64,000 bases of DNA from Bacillus sp. Xin1 (GTDB taxonomy: Bacteria > Bacillota > Bacilli > Bacillales > Bacillaceae_G), in assembly GCF_013314535.1 (NCBI RefSeq), contig NZ_JABUAE010000025.1, forward strand, positions 1-64,000. The letters are read 5' to 3'. Every line of letters begins with the position of its first letter. The first letter of the stretch is position 1. Positions 34,264 through 43,662 of the stretch are shown one piece after another. Made by a program: the position numbers and the translations under genes. Below the pieces are notes generated by a model. That model did no database searches. It was not told where the DNA came from and worked only from the letters and a program-made list of their open reading frames with translations.

Positions 34264-35911
34264 AATTTGGACATTAACAAAAGTATTATTGAAATTAAAT
34301 TATGCCGATATCATAACGGATAAAAAGAAACGGTGGGCGTATGCATTTTCGTTTTTAGCATTATTATTTGCTGGCTTTATATTTATCGGTCCAATTACAT
34401 ATGGAATGTATGCTGGAATGGAATCAATCGGACAAGAAACATCGATAATTGGAATGGGATTAGCTGTTGCGAGCATATGGGTATTTGTAATTAGTATTAC
34501 GAACATTTTAACGGTATTTTATTATAATAATGATGTTGAAACTTTATTACCTTTACCACTGCAACCATCACAGATCATTACGGCAAAATTTATTACGGTA
34601 TTAATTACACAATATGTAATGGGATCTTTTATTTTATTGCCAATCTTTATTGTATACGGTATGCAAAGCGGTGCATTCATTACATACTATTTATATGTAG
34701 TATTCATTTACATATTTTTCCCGATTATCCCGCTAGTACTTGCATCACTTTTAATGACAGTTATTATGCGTTATACAAATATAGCTAAAAATAAAGATCG
34801 TAGTAATATATTTATTGGAATATTAACCTTATTGTTTATCGTAGGTATTAATGTATTTATTCAGTGGCGAAACAAAAGTGCAGTATCAGGGGATATGATG
34901 GCAAATTACTTTGCTGATAATCAATCGTCCCTCTTCGTTCAGATGACAAATTATTTTCCGACAACATACTTTGGAGCAATGGGATTAATAGAACATGCTT
35001 CTTGGAAAGGGATTATATATGTTCTAATTTTTGCAGCGATTTCCTTAGCGTTTTTCGGATTGTTTTTTTATGTTGCACAGCGTACGTATTTAAAAGGAGT
35101 TATCGGACTTTCAACGAGTACTGCAAAAAAAGAGGCCATCTCAACAGAAAACTTAAAAAAATCAACTGTACAAAGTTCACACATAAAAGCTTATGTCAAA
35201 AAAGAATTCAAAATTTTATTCCGAACACCACAATTTTTTATAAATTGTATCGTGCAAACTTTTGTGATGCCAATTATGTTATTCTTTATACTTTTCGTAC
35301 AAGAGGGGAACTTAAAGTGGTTAACTAGGTTTATAAAAGAGCCAGAATGGTCTGGTTTAGCTCTTGGCATAGGTTTCTGTGCAGGTTTATTCTTAATGGG
35401 AAGTAATGTCATTGCCACAACGTCTTTTTCTAGGGATGGGAGTTCGTGGTTTGTCAATTGTTATTTACCAGTAAAGGCATCAGATATATTTTTTGCAAAA
35501 GTTTTCACAGCATGGCTTATTAATATAACAATTTTAGCTGTGTTTGGTCTTATCATGACAATTGTTGCTGGTGTCTCACCACTCTTTATGTTGCTATGGT
35601 TTTTACTAAGTGCAAATGGCCTTTGGTTAACAAACTTAATTGGTACACGTTGGGACGCTCAAACGGCAGATATACATTGGGATTCGGAGCAAAAGTTGTT
35701 TAAAAGCAGGTACACAACTTTATGGAATTTCCTTGCAAATATTGCGATGGATTTAGTAATCGTAGCCGGGGTTTGCGGATTATACTTTTTCTTTGAAATT
35801 GGTATGTGGGGTATGTTTAGTATTCTATTAATCGCATTTATTATTATAAATGTAATAGTAACACGCAGTTTACAGTTAGGAGCAGAGCGCATTTTAGTGA
35901 ATATTAAATAA
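34256..35911 (+). CDS. ABC-2-type transporter permease
   Basis: 551 aa with about 12 membrane helices, e.g. WAYAFSFLALLFAGFIFIGP, SIWVFVISITNILTVFYYNN, FFPIIPLVLASLLMTVIMRY and VIVAGVCGLYFFFEIG. The soluble loop at ~290-310 (STAKKEAISTENLKKSTVQS) separates two halves. Partner of the upstream ATPase; the substrate (drug, peptide or lipid) is not inferable. Confidence 0.88.
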   Translation: MNKIWTLTKVLLKLNYADIITDKKKRWAYAFSFLALLFAGFIFIGPITYGMYAGMESIGQETSIIGMGLAVASIWVFVISITNILTVFYYNNDVETLLPLPLQPSQIITAKFITVLITQYVMGSFILLPIFIVYGMQSGAFITYYLYVVFIYIFFPIIPLVLASLLMTVIMRYTNIAKNKDRSNIFIGILTLLFIVGINVFIQWRNKSAVSGDMMANYFADNQSSLFVQMTNYFPTTYFGAMGLIEHASWKGIIYVLIFAAISLAFFGLFFYVAQRTYLKGVIGLSTSTAKKEAISTENLKKSTVQSSHIKAYVKKEFKILFRTPQFFINCIVQTFVMPIMLFFILFVQEGNLKWLTRFIKEPEWSGLALGIGFCAGLFLMGSNVIATTSFSRDGSSWFVNCYLPVKASDIFFAKVFTAWLINITILAVFGLIMTIVAGVSPLFMLLWFLLSANGLWLTNLIGTRWDAQTADIHWDSEQKLFKSRYTTLWNFLANIAMDLVIVAGVCGLYFFFEIGMWGMFSILLIAFIIINVIVTRSLQLGAERILVNIK

Positions 35912-35917
35912 CATGAT

Positions 35918-35945
35918 AAATCCTCTGCACGCATGCAGGGGATTT
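35918..35945 (+). terminator. Rho-independent terminator
   Basis: AAATCCTCTGCA (35918-35929) and TGCAGGGGATTT (35934-35945) with one G.T pair, followed by ATTTTA. Separates the ABC operon from the SDR gene. Confidence 0.7.
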
Positions 35946-35972
35946 ATTTTACTGAATAGGAGGAATAAACCA

Positions 35973-36731
35973 GTGGCGAAAATAGCAATTGTTACAGGTG
36001 CGACACGTTTAAATGGAATTGGGGCAGCGATTTGTAAGGCGCTTGCTCAAAAAGGCATCGATATTTTTTTCACCTACTGGCCTCGGTATGATAAGGCAAT
36101 GCCATGGAGTATGAATGAGGAAGAACCATTTTTATTGAAAAGAGAAATTGAAAATTATGGCGTGCGTTGTGAAATGGCTGAGGTGAACTTATCGCAATCA
36201 TATGCACCAAACCGGTTATTATATATGGCATCAGAACGATTAGGAGAGCCGTCTATTCTCATTAACAATGCTGCATATTCCACTGATACAACTGTTGAAG
36301 AACTTGATGTAGAGCAACTAGATAAGCATTATACGGTAAATATGCGTGCTACGATGTTATTAAGTACGCTATTTATTAATTATTATTCACTTGAAACAAG
36401 TGGAAGTATTGTAAACCTTACATCTGGCCAATCATTAGGCCCAATGCCAAATGAACTTGCTTATATCGCAACGAAAGGGGCAATTGAAGCCTTTACTAAG
36501 TCAGTAGCACCTGTTGCTATGGAAAAAGGGATTACTGTAAATGCTGTTGACCCAGGTCCGACCAATACAGGGTGGATGACAGAGGAAATTCAATCGTATT
36601 TAATAACCAAATTTCCAGCGGGAAGAATAGGAGAGCCTGTGGATATAGCACGTCTCATACAATTTTTAGTAAGTGAGGAAGCAAAATGGGTGACGGGACA
36701 AGTCATTCATTCGAATGGTGGGTTTTATTAG
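35973..36731 (+). CDS. Short-chain dehydrogenase/reductase
   Basis: 252 aa from GTG 35973 (AGGAGGAATAAACC upstream). IAIVTGATRLNGIGAAIC is the Rossmann TGxxxGxG region, LINNAAY the NNAG block, NLTSGQSLGP the Ser region and YIATKGAIEAFTKS the Y-x3-K catalytic pair. Resembles 3-oxoacyl-ACP reductase-like SDRs; substrate unknown. Confidence 0.9.
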   Translation: MAKIAIVTGATRLNGIGAAICKALAQKGIDIFFTYWPRYDKAMPWSMNEEEPFLLKREIENYGVRCEMAEVNLSQSYAPNRLLYMASERLGEPSILINNAAYSTDTTVEELDVEQLDKHYTVNMRATMLLSTLFINYYSLETSGSIVNLTSGQSLGPMPNELAYIATKGAIEAFTKSVAPVAMEKGITVNAVDPGPTNTGWMTEEIQSYLITKFPAGRIGEPVDIARLIQFLVSEEAKWVTGQVIHSNGGFY

Positions 36732-36849
36732 TATTTTATAATTTTATTATGTAAACAAAATGTTGAGAAATAATATGAATTGAAAAATATTTATCCAATT
36801 GATTTTTATATAAAATTAATAGATTGTCAGTAAATAGCGTTTTTTGATA

Positions 36850-36904
36850 GGAGAATATATTGTCATATAAAGCATACGGTACTTTATATGACAATATATT
36901 CTCC
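36850..36904. repeat. Perfect 23-bp inverted repeat with 9-nt loop
   Basis: Arms at 36850-36872 (GGAGAATATATTGTC...) and 36882-36904 (...GACAATATATTCTCC) are perfect complements over 23 bp. No T run follows on either strand, so it does not look like a standard terminator. It is the main feature of the 359-bp gene-free stretch 36732-37090. Confidence 0.9.
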
Positions 36905-37090
36905 TTCCCTTATGTTAAGGAAGGTTGATCAGGTAGAATAAACTCGAATATTAAATGTTAACAATTGGACAAATAGCATATGAATATGAAGATTTCTGTC
37001 GGAAAGATGATAATTAGAACAAAAAGGGATTTTTATGGAGAAATAGAATCGTAAAGGGGAGGATAAAATTGTAAATATAGGAGGCTTTTT

Positions 37091-37780
37091 ATGAAAATGA
37101 AAAAAATCACGATTGCATCACTAGCAATTGGTACAATGCTCTCCGTTACAGCTTGTAGTCCTTCTGCAGAAAAAGATCAAGCGAAAAAGGAACAAACGAA
37201 CGCGCAGGAAGAAGCAAAAACAACGAATGCTGATGAAACATCTGCAACAAAAAACGGTGAGAAAGAAACAAGTACATCTACTAATGAAAAAACAGAGAAA
37301 GATCAAAAAAATTCTAAAGAATCGTCTGGAACGGAGAGCAATGCTAAATCTACAGAAAAAGAAACAAATGCTAAAACTAACGAGCAAACGACAAGTGGAA
37401 AAGCCTCCGAAAAAGAGACGAATACAAAAACGACAGAACAATCTACGAATGGAAAAACTACAACGAAAGATACAAATAAAAGCGTGGCTGTGAAAACAAA
37501 TGTGAAAGCAGTTGCGCAGCTTATTGACAGTTTAGATAAACAATTAGCTGCAAATCCTAAGCTAGATACCGTGAATAAGCTAGGAAAGCAAATTAATGAA
37601 AAATGGGATGTAATCGAAAAAGAATTAGAAGCGACTCATCCAACTGATTATAAAACGATTGGACAAAGTATGTACCCTTTAATTGTCGCAGCTGAAAAAG
37701 AAAAAATAGATATGAAACGAATAAAATCGTTAACGACGAAAACGAAGCAAGATTTAAATCAATTATTAAACAAACTTTGA
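37091..37780 (+). CDS. Low-complexity lipoprotein
   Basis: 229 aa. MKMKKITIASLAIGTMLSVT followed by the lipobox ...TACS gives a lipidated Cys at ~22. Residues 25-140 are a Lys/Glu/Thr/Asn-rich linker with loose repeats (KETNAKTNEQTTSGK). The C-terminal ~80 aa form a helical domain (VAQLIDSLDKQLAANPKLDT, YKTIGQSMYPLIVAAEKEKI). Probably a surface lipoprotein with a long flexible stalk. AGGAGG precedes the ATG. Confidence 0.82.
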   Translation: MKMKKITIASLAIGTMLSVTACSPSAEKDQAKKEQTNAQEEAKTTNADETSATKNGEKETSTSTNEKTEKDQKNSKESSGTESNAKSTEKETNAKTNEQTTSGKASEKETNTKTTEQSTNGKTTTKDTNKSVAVKTNVKAVAQLIDSLDKQLAANPKLDTVNKLGKQINEKWDVIEKELEATHPTDYKTIGQSMYPLIVAAEKEKIDMKRIKSLTTKTKQDLNQLLNKL

Positions 37781-37822
37781 GGACAAAATAGAATGTTTTA
37801 TGGAAAAGGAGAAACAATATAG

Positions 37823-38368
37823 GTTTCTTCTTTTATTTGTGTCTATTTAAGCTCGAATACTCACTTTACGAGAGTTGTAGAAAGTGTACTAGATGTTGTT
37901 CATTTAATTTTTGTTCATAAGAATACAATTGGGAAAGGCACGAACCCTGAGTTAGAAGAATTGCAAATTGAAGGTGATTTAGATGCTTTTTCCTTGAAAA
38001 ATGGTGAGGCCTATTTATGTTATAAGTTTCCTCAGCGATGGCTGTTAAAGTCGTTAGAGGGGGTGAACAAGAAGTTTATTAATTTTGTTACTTTTACATC
38101 GATAGATGAAGAAGTAACAATGATTTTTGGCTTAGCAGGAAGAAACTTTGCGAAAAAAATGCCGTTCCTACATACAATTTTTAGTCGGTACAGTTTGAAA
38201 GTGTTAAAAGAAGATCAGTTGGTAGTAGAAAGTCAGCCCCCAAGACCCATTCCGGAAGCTTTAAAAATGGAGGCACATGTATACGCAGATGCAGCCCAAA
38301 TTAAGTTTAGGCAGAGGTGGTTTCAGTTTTTAACAAGTGAAGAAAGAACTTGCTATTTAGATAAATAA
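37823..38368 (+). pseudogene. Rieske-type oxygenase, C-terminal remnant
   Basis: The frame is open upstream of the first usable start and reads NTHFTRVVESVLDVVHLIFV followed by HKNTIGKGTNPELEEL. D-V-V-H-x4-H is the non-heme iron motif of Rieske non-heme oxygenases (VDNxxDxxHxxxxH type). The rest is a typical C-terminal catalytic domain (FINFVTFTSIDEEVTMIFGL). The N-terminal [2Fe-2S] domain is absent and a TAG lies at 37820. So this is a 5'-truncated gene, not a short real one. Confidence 0.7.
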
Positions 38369-38570
38369 GTAAATCATAATTGCGTTATGTAAACTTAGCT
38401 TGCGATTATAGGCAAAAAACTGTGTATAAAAAAGTGACCCACCTTTTTAGCAAGCCACTCTCTTTTGAGGTACTCGCATTGCAAAAAGTATATATAAAAA
38501 CAAGTATAAAGGCAGTGGATTTCGCAAGTACAATCACACTGCTTTTAGTATTTTGTTGAAGAGTGAACCA

Positions 38571-38618
38571 TTGTTCTATTTATTCGTGTTATTCGTATGA
38601 TATTAATAAATAGAACAA
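38571..38618. promoter_or_regulatory. Perfect 14-bp inverted repeat over the promoter of the dehydrogenase gene
   Basis: TTGTTCTATTTATT (38571-38584) and AATAAATAGAACAA (38605-38618), 20-nt spacer containing TATGAT (38596-38601). The second arm ends four bases before GGAGG. Probably an operator; it could alternatively fold in the mRNA next to the ribosome binding site. Confidence 0.6.
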
Positions 38619-38633
38619 ATTGGAGGAAGATGA

Positions 38634-39620
38634 ATGAAAGCAATTGTGTATACAAAGTACGGTTCCCCCGACGTTCTTCAACTGAAAGAGATAGAGAAAC
38701 CTGTTCCTAAGAACAATGAAATACTGGTCAAAATAAAAGCGACAACTGTAACAGCAGGAGATATTCGGTTACGGAGTTTTACGGTTCCTCGTTCTGTTTG
38801 GCTACCTGCTCGAATCACACTTGGTTTAAGTCAACCTAAAAAACAAATATTAGGAATGGAGTTAGCTGGAGAAGTTGAGTCAGTAGGGAAAGAGGTCAAG
38901 CGGTTTAAGGAAGGGGACCAGGTTTTTGCGGCTACCCAAGTGGGTTTTGGTTCTTATGCCGAGTATATTTGTCTGCCTGAAGATGGAGCAGTCTCTATTA
39001 AGCCCTCTAATATAACCTATGAGGAAGCTGCCGCTATTCCAATTGGGGCATGTACAGCCCTGTTTTTTCTTAGAAAAGCTAACGTTCAGAGCGGTCAAAA
39101 TATTCTTGTATATGGAGCTTCTGGAAGTGTAGGGAGTTATGCAGTACAGATTTCCAAGTATTTTGGAGCAAAAGTTACAGGGGTTTGCAGTAACGCAAAT
39201 GTAGAATTGGTAAAATCTCTGGGAGCCGACAAGGTAATCGATTACACTACAAAAGATTTTTCTACTACAGATGAGACTTATGATGTTATTTTTGAAGCGG
39301 TAAACAAGAGCTCGTTTTCAGACTGTATCAAGTTGTTAAAGAAGAATGGTACCTATATAAATGTCGTTGAACCGTTGCCAAGTGTGCGAATGCTATGGAC
39401 TAAAGTGACAAGCAGCAAGAAGCTAATATTAGGTCAAAATTCATCTGAAACTTCCGAAGCATTAGACTTCCTTAAAGAACTTGTTGAGACAGGGAAGGTA
39501 AAAGCGGCCATTGACAGGTGCTATGCATTGGGGGAGATTGTGGAAGCCCATAGATATGTTGAGAAAGGACACAAGAAGGGAAATGTCGTTATAAATGTAG
39601 AATCTCACAACAAATCATAA
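38634..39620 (+). CDS. Zinc-independent MDR-type NAD(P)H oxidoreductase
   Basis: 328 aa medium-chain dehydrogenase/reductase of the quinone oxidoreductase-like branch. [20 protein letters not shown] and [14 protein letters not shown] are the N-terminal catalytic-domain hallmarks. [20 protein letters not shown] is the cofactor-binding motif. Structural zinc cysteines are not evident. GGAGG precedes ATG. The 14-bp dyad upstream suggests dedicated regulation. Confidence 0.9.
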   Translation: MKAIVYTKYGSPDVLQLKEIEKPVPKNNEILVKIKATTVTAGDIRLRSFTVPRSVWLPARITLGLSQPKKQILGMELAGEVESVGKEVKRFKEGDQVFAATQVGFGSYAEYICLPEDGAVSIKPSNITYEEAAAIPIGACTALFFLRKANVQSGQNILVYGASGSVGSYAVQISKYFGAKVTGVCSNANVELVKSLGADKVIDYTTKDFSTTDETYDVIFEAVNKSSFSDCIKLLKKNGTYINVVEPLPSVRMLWTKVTSSKKLILGQNSSETSEALDFLKELVETGKVKAAIDRCYALGEIVEAHRYVEKGHKKGNVVINVESHNKS

Positions 39621-39694
39621 TATATGAAGAATGCTCCGGGGTGAATAACAATTTTTTGTATAAGAAAAAGTCATAAATTGATAGAGTTAAAAAA

Positions 39695-39732
39695 AGATGT
39701 AAGCAGAGGGAGAGGCTTGCATCTTTTTTTTA
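39695..39732 (+). terminator. Rho-independent terminator
   Basis: AGATGTAAGC (39695-39704) and GCTTGCATCT (39715-39724) with a long T run. Confidence 0.85.
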
Positions 39733-39804
39733 TTTTTTATCAAACCAATCAAACCTTTCTATCGTTACCTTAAATATAAATAGAAAATTGAAGGAGGAGT
39801 CAGT

Positions 39805-40296
39805 ATGAAAGCATGGCAATGTATTGTGTCCATATTAGCGAGCCTTTTTTTATTAACAGCGTGTAATAGCGATAAGAAAGAAGATGCTCAAAGTAAGAAA
39901 ACGAGTGGAGAAAACGTGAGTGAAGTTATTAGTGATAAAAACGAATCTCCTAGTTTACAATTATTAGAGAACGATAAGATTGGAAAATACTTAGCAGATT
40001 CAAACGGAAAGACACTTTATTATTTTGCAAAAGACACATCTAAGGTAAGTAATTGTAGTGGTGACTGTGTAAAACTTTGGCCGCCATTTGTTGCGAAAGA
40101 TTTTGAAGTGCCAAAAGGATTTGATATAAAAGATTTCGCTACGATAACACGAGAAGATACGAAAGAACAACAAGTAACGTATAAAGGCTATCCCCTTTAC
40201 TATTTTGCTAATGATAAATCAAAAGGAGATATAAATGGACAAGGGGTTAAAGATATATGGTTTGTACTGAATAGTGAAACTACATTTAAACAGTGA
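39805..40296 (+). CDS. COG4315-type lipoprotein (Lipoprotein_15 repeats)
   Basis: 163 aa. Signal MKAWQCIVSILASLFLLTAC ends in lipobox LTAC. Two repeats with the Y-x-F/Y-x-x-D pattern: GKTLYYFAKDTSKVSNCSGD and GYPLYYFANDKSKGDINGQG. CSGDCVKLWPPF is the usual Cys pair. Function unknown; such lipoproteins commonly neighbour ECF sigma/anti-sigma genes, as here. Confidence 0.85.
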   Translation: MKAWQCIVSILASLFLLTACNSDKKEDAQSKKTSGENVSEVISDKNESPSLQLLENDKIGKYLADSNGKTLYYFAKDTSKVSNCSGDCVKLWPPFVAKDFEVPKGFDIKDFATITREDTKEQQVTYKGYPLYYFANDKSKGDINGQGVKDIWFVLNSETTFKQ

Positions 40297-40321
40297 TGGG
40301 AAGCATGCTGAATAGGGCGCA

Positions 40322-40410
40322 TGCCGGCAGTTATCCACCACCTATCTTCTTCGCTTTTCTCTGAACCTTGAGGTGAGGGTCTTACTGCCCGCGAATAGTG
40401 TGGTGAATAT
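40322..40410 (-). repeat. Dispersed repeat B, copy 1 (possibly bcr1-like)
   Basis: Read on the minus strand: CTATTCGCGGGCAGTAAGAC, CCTCACCTCAAGGTTCAGAG. Copy 2 at 47578-47660 shares CTATTtGCGGGCAGTAAGAt and CCctACaTCAAGaTTCAaAG in the same order. B. cereus group genomes carry bcr-type repeats; I cannot be certain of the family. Confidence 0.65.
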
Positions 40411-40523
40411 TCTGTTAAAAGGAGCGATCAACGTTGTTGGTGGTTCCTATTTTTCTATTTGAATTATATAATTAAATTAATTCGAAATTATCAGAAATAA
40501 ATGAAAAACACTAGGGAGTGCAG

Positions 40524-41081
40524 GTGAGAATGAAAGAAAAAAATGATTATGAGTTAATGCAATTAGTAAAAGGAAACTATCGTCCTGCATTAGAAGAACT
40601 CTATGAACGATATATTAAGTTGATATATAGCTTCACTTTTAAATTTTTCCAAGGAAATGAAGACAGAACAAAAGAAGTTGTTCAATTAATTTTCTTGAAA
40701 CTTTGGACAACTAAAAGTATGTATAATCCTTCAAAAGGTGATTTTGTAAATTGGCTACTTACTATTACGAGAAATATATGTATTGATTATGTCCGAAAAG
40801 AAAATAAAGAACTTACGTATAGAAACTTTCATAATGTTTATGATTCTGAAAAACATATGCATATAGCAGATTCAGAAAATCAAATCGAGAAAAGACTGCA
40901 CAGTGTTGAAATTCAAAAGGCAAAGCAAAATTTGTCTACGTCTCAAAAAAGATTAATCGACTTGCTATATTGGAAAGGTTATTCCCTTAGTGAGATTGCT
41001 AAAATGGAAGATGAACCATTGGGAACCACTAAAAGTCGTCTTCATCAATCTTTAAAGCGATTAAAAAAATATCTAGAATAG
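40524..41081 (+). CDS. ECF-type RNA polymerase sigma factor
   Basis: 185-187 aa depending on GTG 40524 or ATG 40530. Region 2 appears as YIKLIYSFTFKFFQGNEDRT and FVNWLLTITRNICIDYVRKE, region 4 as LSTSQKRLIDLLYWKGYSLS and EIAKMEDEPLGTTKSRLHQS. Directly followed (11 bp) by its anti-sigma gene. The nearby lipoprotein at 39805 may belong to its regulon. Confidence 0.9.
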   Translation: MRMKEKNDYELMQLVKGNYRPALEELYERYIKLIYSFTFKFFQGNEDRTKEVVQLIFLKLWTTKSMYNPSKGDFVNWLLTITRNICIDYVRKENKELTYRNFHNVYDSEKHMHIADSENQIEKRLHSVEIQKAKQNLSTSQKRLIDLLYWKGYSLSEIAKMEDEPLGTTKSRLHQSLKRLKKYLE

Positions 41082-41092
41082 AGGGGGATAGT

Positions 41093-41830
41093 ATGGAGAG
41101 AGAATGTGAGCATTTATTATCTTACGTTACGAATACATTTGATGATAGAGAACAAAGAAAGTTTCAAGAACATTTAAAGATATGCCCCAAATGTCAAACT
41201 GAGTATTCATCAATGCAGGCAGCTTGGGAAGCACTACATTTCGATTTTGAGGAGAAAGAAGTACCAGCAACATTAAAAGCTGAAGTGTTTGATTTTATAT
41301 TTGTTCAAGAACAAACGAATAGAGATAACATAGTAACAGCGAAATTGAAAGAATGGACGGTTTTACTAAAAAAACAATTTACACCGTTGGCAACGGTATT
41401 ACTAGGAACAATGTTAGTGATTACAGTAGCATTAACAATCGAAAATTCACAATTAAAAATACAATCTTTAGCTAAGCATGAATTAAGCAGTGATCCAATT
41501 AAAGTAATTTCTACTCATCCATTAGTATCAATCGATCAAAACCATGAAAATACAAAGGGTTATGTATTTGTTATGCAACAAGGAGATAAGAAAAAATTAG
41601 TTGTACAAGCTGATCATTTGCCACAAGTAAAAAATTCAGAAGTGTATCAAGTTTGGTTATTAAAAGATGGAGAAAGAAAAAACGCTGGAATATTTAAACC
41701 TGATGAAACTGGTTCAGGACTTCTGACATATGAAATTTCACAAAAACAGTCCTTTGATAACATTGGTATTACACTTGAACCAGATTCGAATAGTACGAAA
41801 CCTCTTGGTAAAAAAGTACTAGGGACTTAA
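41093..41830 (+). CDS. Anti-sigma factor (zinc-finger plus RskA-type domain)
   Basis: 245 aa. HLLSYVTNTFDDREQRKFQE followed by HLKICPKCQTEY is the zf-HC2 (H-x3-C-x2-C) anti-sigma domain. One membrane helix FTPLATVLLGTMLVITVALT is followed by an external RskA_C-like domain (KKLVVQADHLPQVKNSEVYQ, VWLLKDGERKNAGIF). Binds the preceding ECF sigma and releases it after an extracytoplasmic signal. Confidence 0.88.
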   Translation: MERECEHLLSYVTNTFDDREQRKFQEHLKICPKCQTEYSSMQAAWEALHFDFEEKEVPATLKAEVFDFIFVQEQTNRDNIVTAKLKEWTVLLKKQFTPLATVLLGTMLVITVALTIENSQLKIQSLAKHELSSDPIKVISTHPLVSIDQNHENTKGYVFVMQQGDKKKLVVQADHLPQVKNSEVYQVWLLKDGERKNAGIFKPDETGSGLLTYEISQKQSFDNIGITLEPDSNSTKPLGKKVLGT

Positions 41831-42054
41831 AACAGATGTTACGGTGAATTCGATTTTCTTATTTCAGCAGGGGGAGTTACTCTTAGAAAATAAATGAATT
41901 AACATCGTATGGTAAATACTATGTTTTTAAATGTTTATTAATCAGTGGTTTACTTCTCGTATGATGGATGATTATACATTTGTTCCCCATATACCTTTTG
42001 ATTCTGATAAAAGACTTATTTTTGGCGTTTAGTCTATGTCAAACATTAAAAGTT

Positions 42055-42115
42055 ATTGAACTACCCCCACCTTCACTTCGTTTAGAGGAGGGGGTCTTCT
42101 CGGTTAAAATGATAA
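42055..42115 (-). repeat. Dispersed ~60-bp repeat, copy 2 (IS605-end-like)
   Basis: Inverse copy of 31983-32043 with few differences (ACCGAGAAGACCCCCTCCTC, TAAACGAAGTGAAGGTGGGG, GTAGTTCAAT on the minus strand). It is the only clear element in the gene-free stretch 41831-42230. Confidence 0.8.
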
Positions 42116-42230
42116 AGTTTCTCGAACCGACTTTTTTAGAATTAAGGTTTTTCGGCAGCTGCTAAACAGTATGGCATTTATACATGTGATTAAACTCTCT
42201 GATAACACAAAAAACATTGATATAACAATA

Positions 42231-42266
42231 AAAAGGCAGAGCGAATTCATGTGCGAATTGCTCTGC
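42231..42266 (-). terminator. Terminator of the histidyl-tRNA synthetase gene
   Basis: On the minus strand GCAGAGCAATTC ... GAATTCGCTCTGC followed by CTTTTTATT. It lies about 80 bp beyond the synthetase stop codon. Confidence 0.75.
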
Positions 42267-42344
42267 TATTATGCTTACTTTTATATGTGTTTTTATAGTT
42301 GCGGGTACTTCAAAAGAGAACGGCTTACCCTTTTAATAGGCAAC

Positions 42345-43640
42345 TTATTTTAAATAGTCCTTTAAAGTCCTATCTTCAATGCAAGATAGAGGGAGTTTTA
42401 TTTCAGTACCTTCCTTCATATTACGTAAAACAATGGTTCCCGTAGAGATTTCATTTTCGCCAATTATAAGCACGTAAGGAATGTTCTCTTTATTTGCGTA
42501 ATTAAGAGCTCGCTTTAATTTACGGCCGGCAAGTTCAAGTTCAATCCTCATTGCGCTATTAGAACGTAATTGCTCTGCTATTTGTAAACATTTCGTTTCT
42601 GTTCCAATCGGAATAATGAAAATATCGGCAAAAGTAGATTTCGTTTCTTTTTGCGCAAGAGCTGTATAAATAACATCTAAGCCAAAGGATATACCTACTG
42701 TTGGATAGGTGGTATTATCCTTACGAAAGGCTCCAATTATATTATCATAACGTCCACCACTGCCAATACTTGAAGTGATACTTCCATCTGCTAAAAAGAT
42801 TTCATAGACTGTACCTGTATACATGGTAAGCCCTCTTGCTAAGAATGGATTGAAAGTGGTATTGTTTTGAATACCAAGTGCAAGAAGGTATTGCTGTAAT
42901 TGCCTTAGTTCATTGATTCCATCCATAACAAGTGAATTTGAGAAAGTTTGACTAAATGCATCTAGTTCTAATGCGATACAAGATTCAACGGTATTACAAA
43001 TAATCTCTACAGTGTCATTTATGATTCCGCGGCTTTGTAAATCCTTTCGTATACCATCAATCCCAATCTTTTCAAGTTTATCTAATGATAAAATAACATC
43101 GTGTGTTTGTTCATTTGGAATTTCAATAGATTTAAGAATACCTGTTAATAACTTACGATTATTATATTGAATGGTAACATCTAAGTTTAAAGTTTTGAAA
43201 AGATCAAAGGCCATAGCCATTAATTCAGCTTCAGCAATAACAGATTCTACACCGACGATATCAACATCGCATTGAATAAATTCACGGAACCTTCCTTGTT
43301 TTATTGGTCCACCACGAAAGACTTTTCCGATTTCATAGCGTTTAAAAGGAAGGCGAATTTCCGGATTCATTGCTACTACTTTTGCAAATGGGATTGTTAA
43401 ATCATACCGAAGTGCGAGTTCGCGATTTCCTTGATCACGTAGTGTATACATTTCTTTTAAAATTTCAGCACCGCCGCCATATTTGTAGGCCATAAGTTCA
43501 TACATATTTAAAGTAGTGGTTTCAAGTGGTTTACAGCCATATCGTTCAAAAGTTTCTTCACAAGCACGTTTAATTTTATTGCGTAACAACTGTTCCTCTG
43601 GTAAATAATCTTTCGTTCCTTTTACATTTCTTACATCCAT
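42345..43640 (-). CDS. hisS: Histidyl-tRNA synthetase (second copy type)
   Basis: 431 aa class II synthetase. VKGTKDYLPEEQLLRNKIKR, motif 2 region RYEIGKVFRGGPIKQGRFRE followed by FIQCDVDIVG, and the histidine-specific motifs ARGLTMYTGTVYEIF and GGRYDNIIGAF. The anticodon-binding domain is at the C-terminus (ELAGRKLKRALNYANKENIP). ATG 43640 follows AAGGAG; the in-frame GTG 43649 overlaps that site. Compared with the common Bacillus HisRS it looks divergent (RGLTMYTGTVYEIF rather than RGLDYYTGTVFEIM). It is controlled by a His leader-peptide attenuator (43663-43815). Confidence 0.93.
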   Translation of the reverse strand: MDVRNVKGTKDYLPEEQLLRNKIKRACEETFERYGCKPLETTTLNMYELMAYKYGGGAEILKEMYTLRDQGNRELALRYDLTIPFAKVVAMNPEIRLPFKRYEIGKVFRGGPIKQGRFREFIQCDVDIVGVESVIAEAELMAMAFDLFKTLNLDVTIQYNNRKLLTGILKSIEIPNEQTHDVILSLDKLEKIGIDGIRKDLQSRGIINDTVEIICNTVESCIALELDAFSQTFSNSLVMDGINELRQLQQYLLALGIQNNTTFNPFLARGLTMYTGTVYEIFLADGSITSSIGSGGRYDNIIGAFRKDNTTYPTVGISFGLDVIYTALAQKETKSTFADIFIIPIGTETKCLQIAEQLRSNSAMRIELELAGRKLKRALNYANKENIPYVLIIGENEISTGTIVLRNMKEGTEIKLPLSCIEDRTLKDYLK

Positions 43641-43662
43641 TTGAGTCACTCCTTTTTAAAAT

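Noticed and set aside
41968-42353. Short plus-strand ORFs around the second 60-bp repeat
   Set aside because: They run through the repeat and the HisRS terminator, with no ribosome binding sites.
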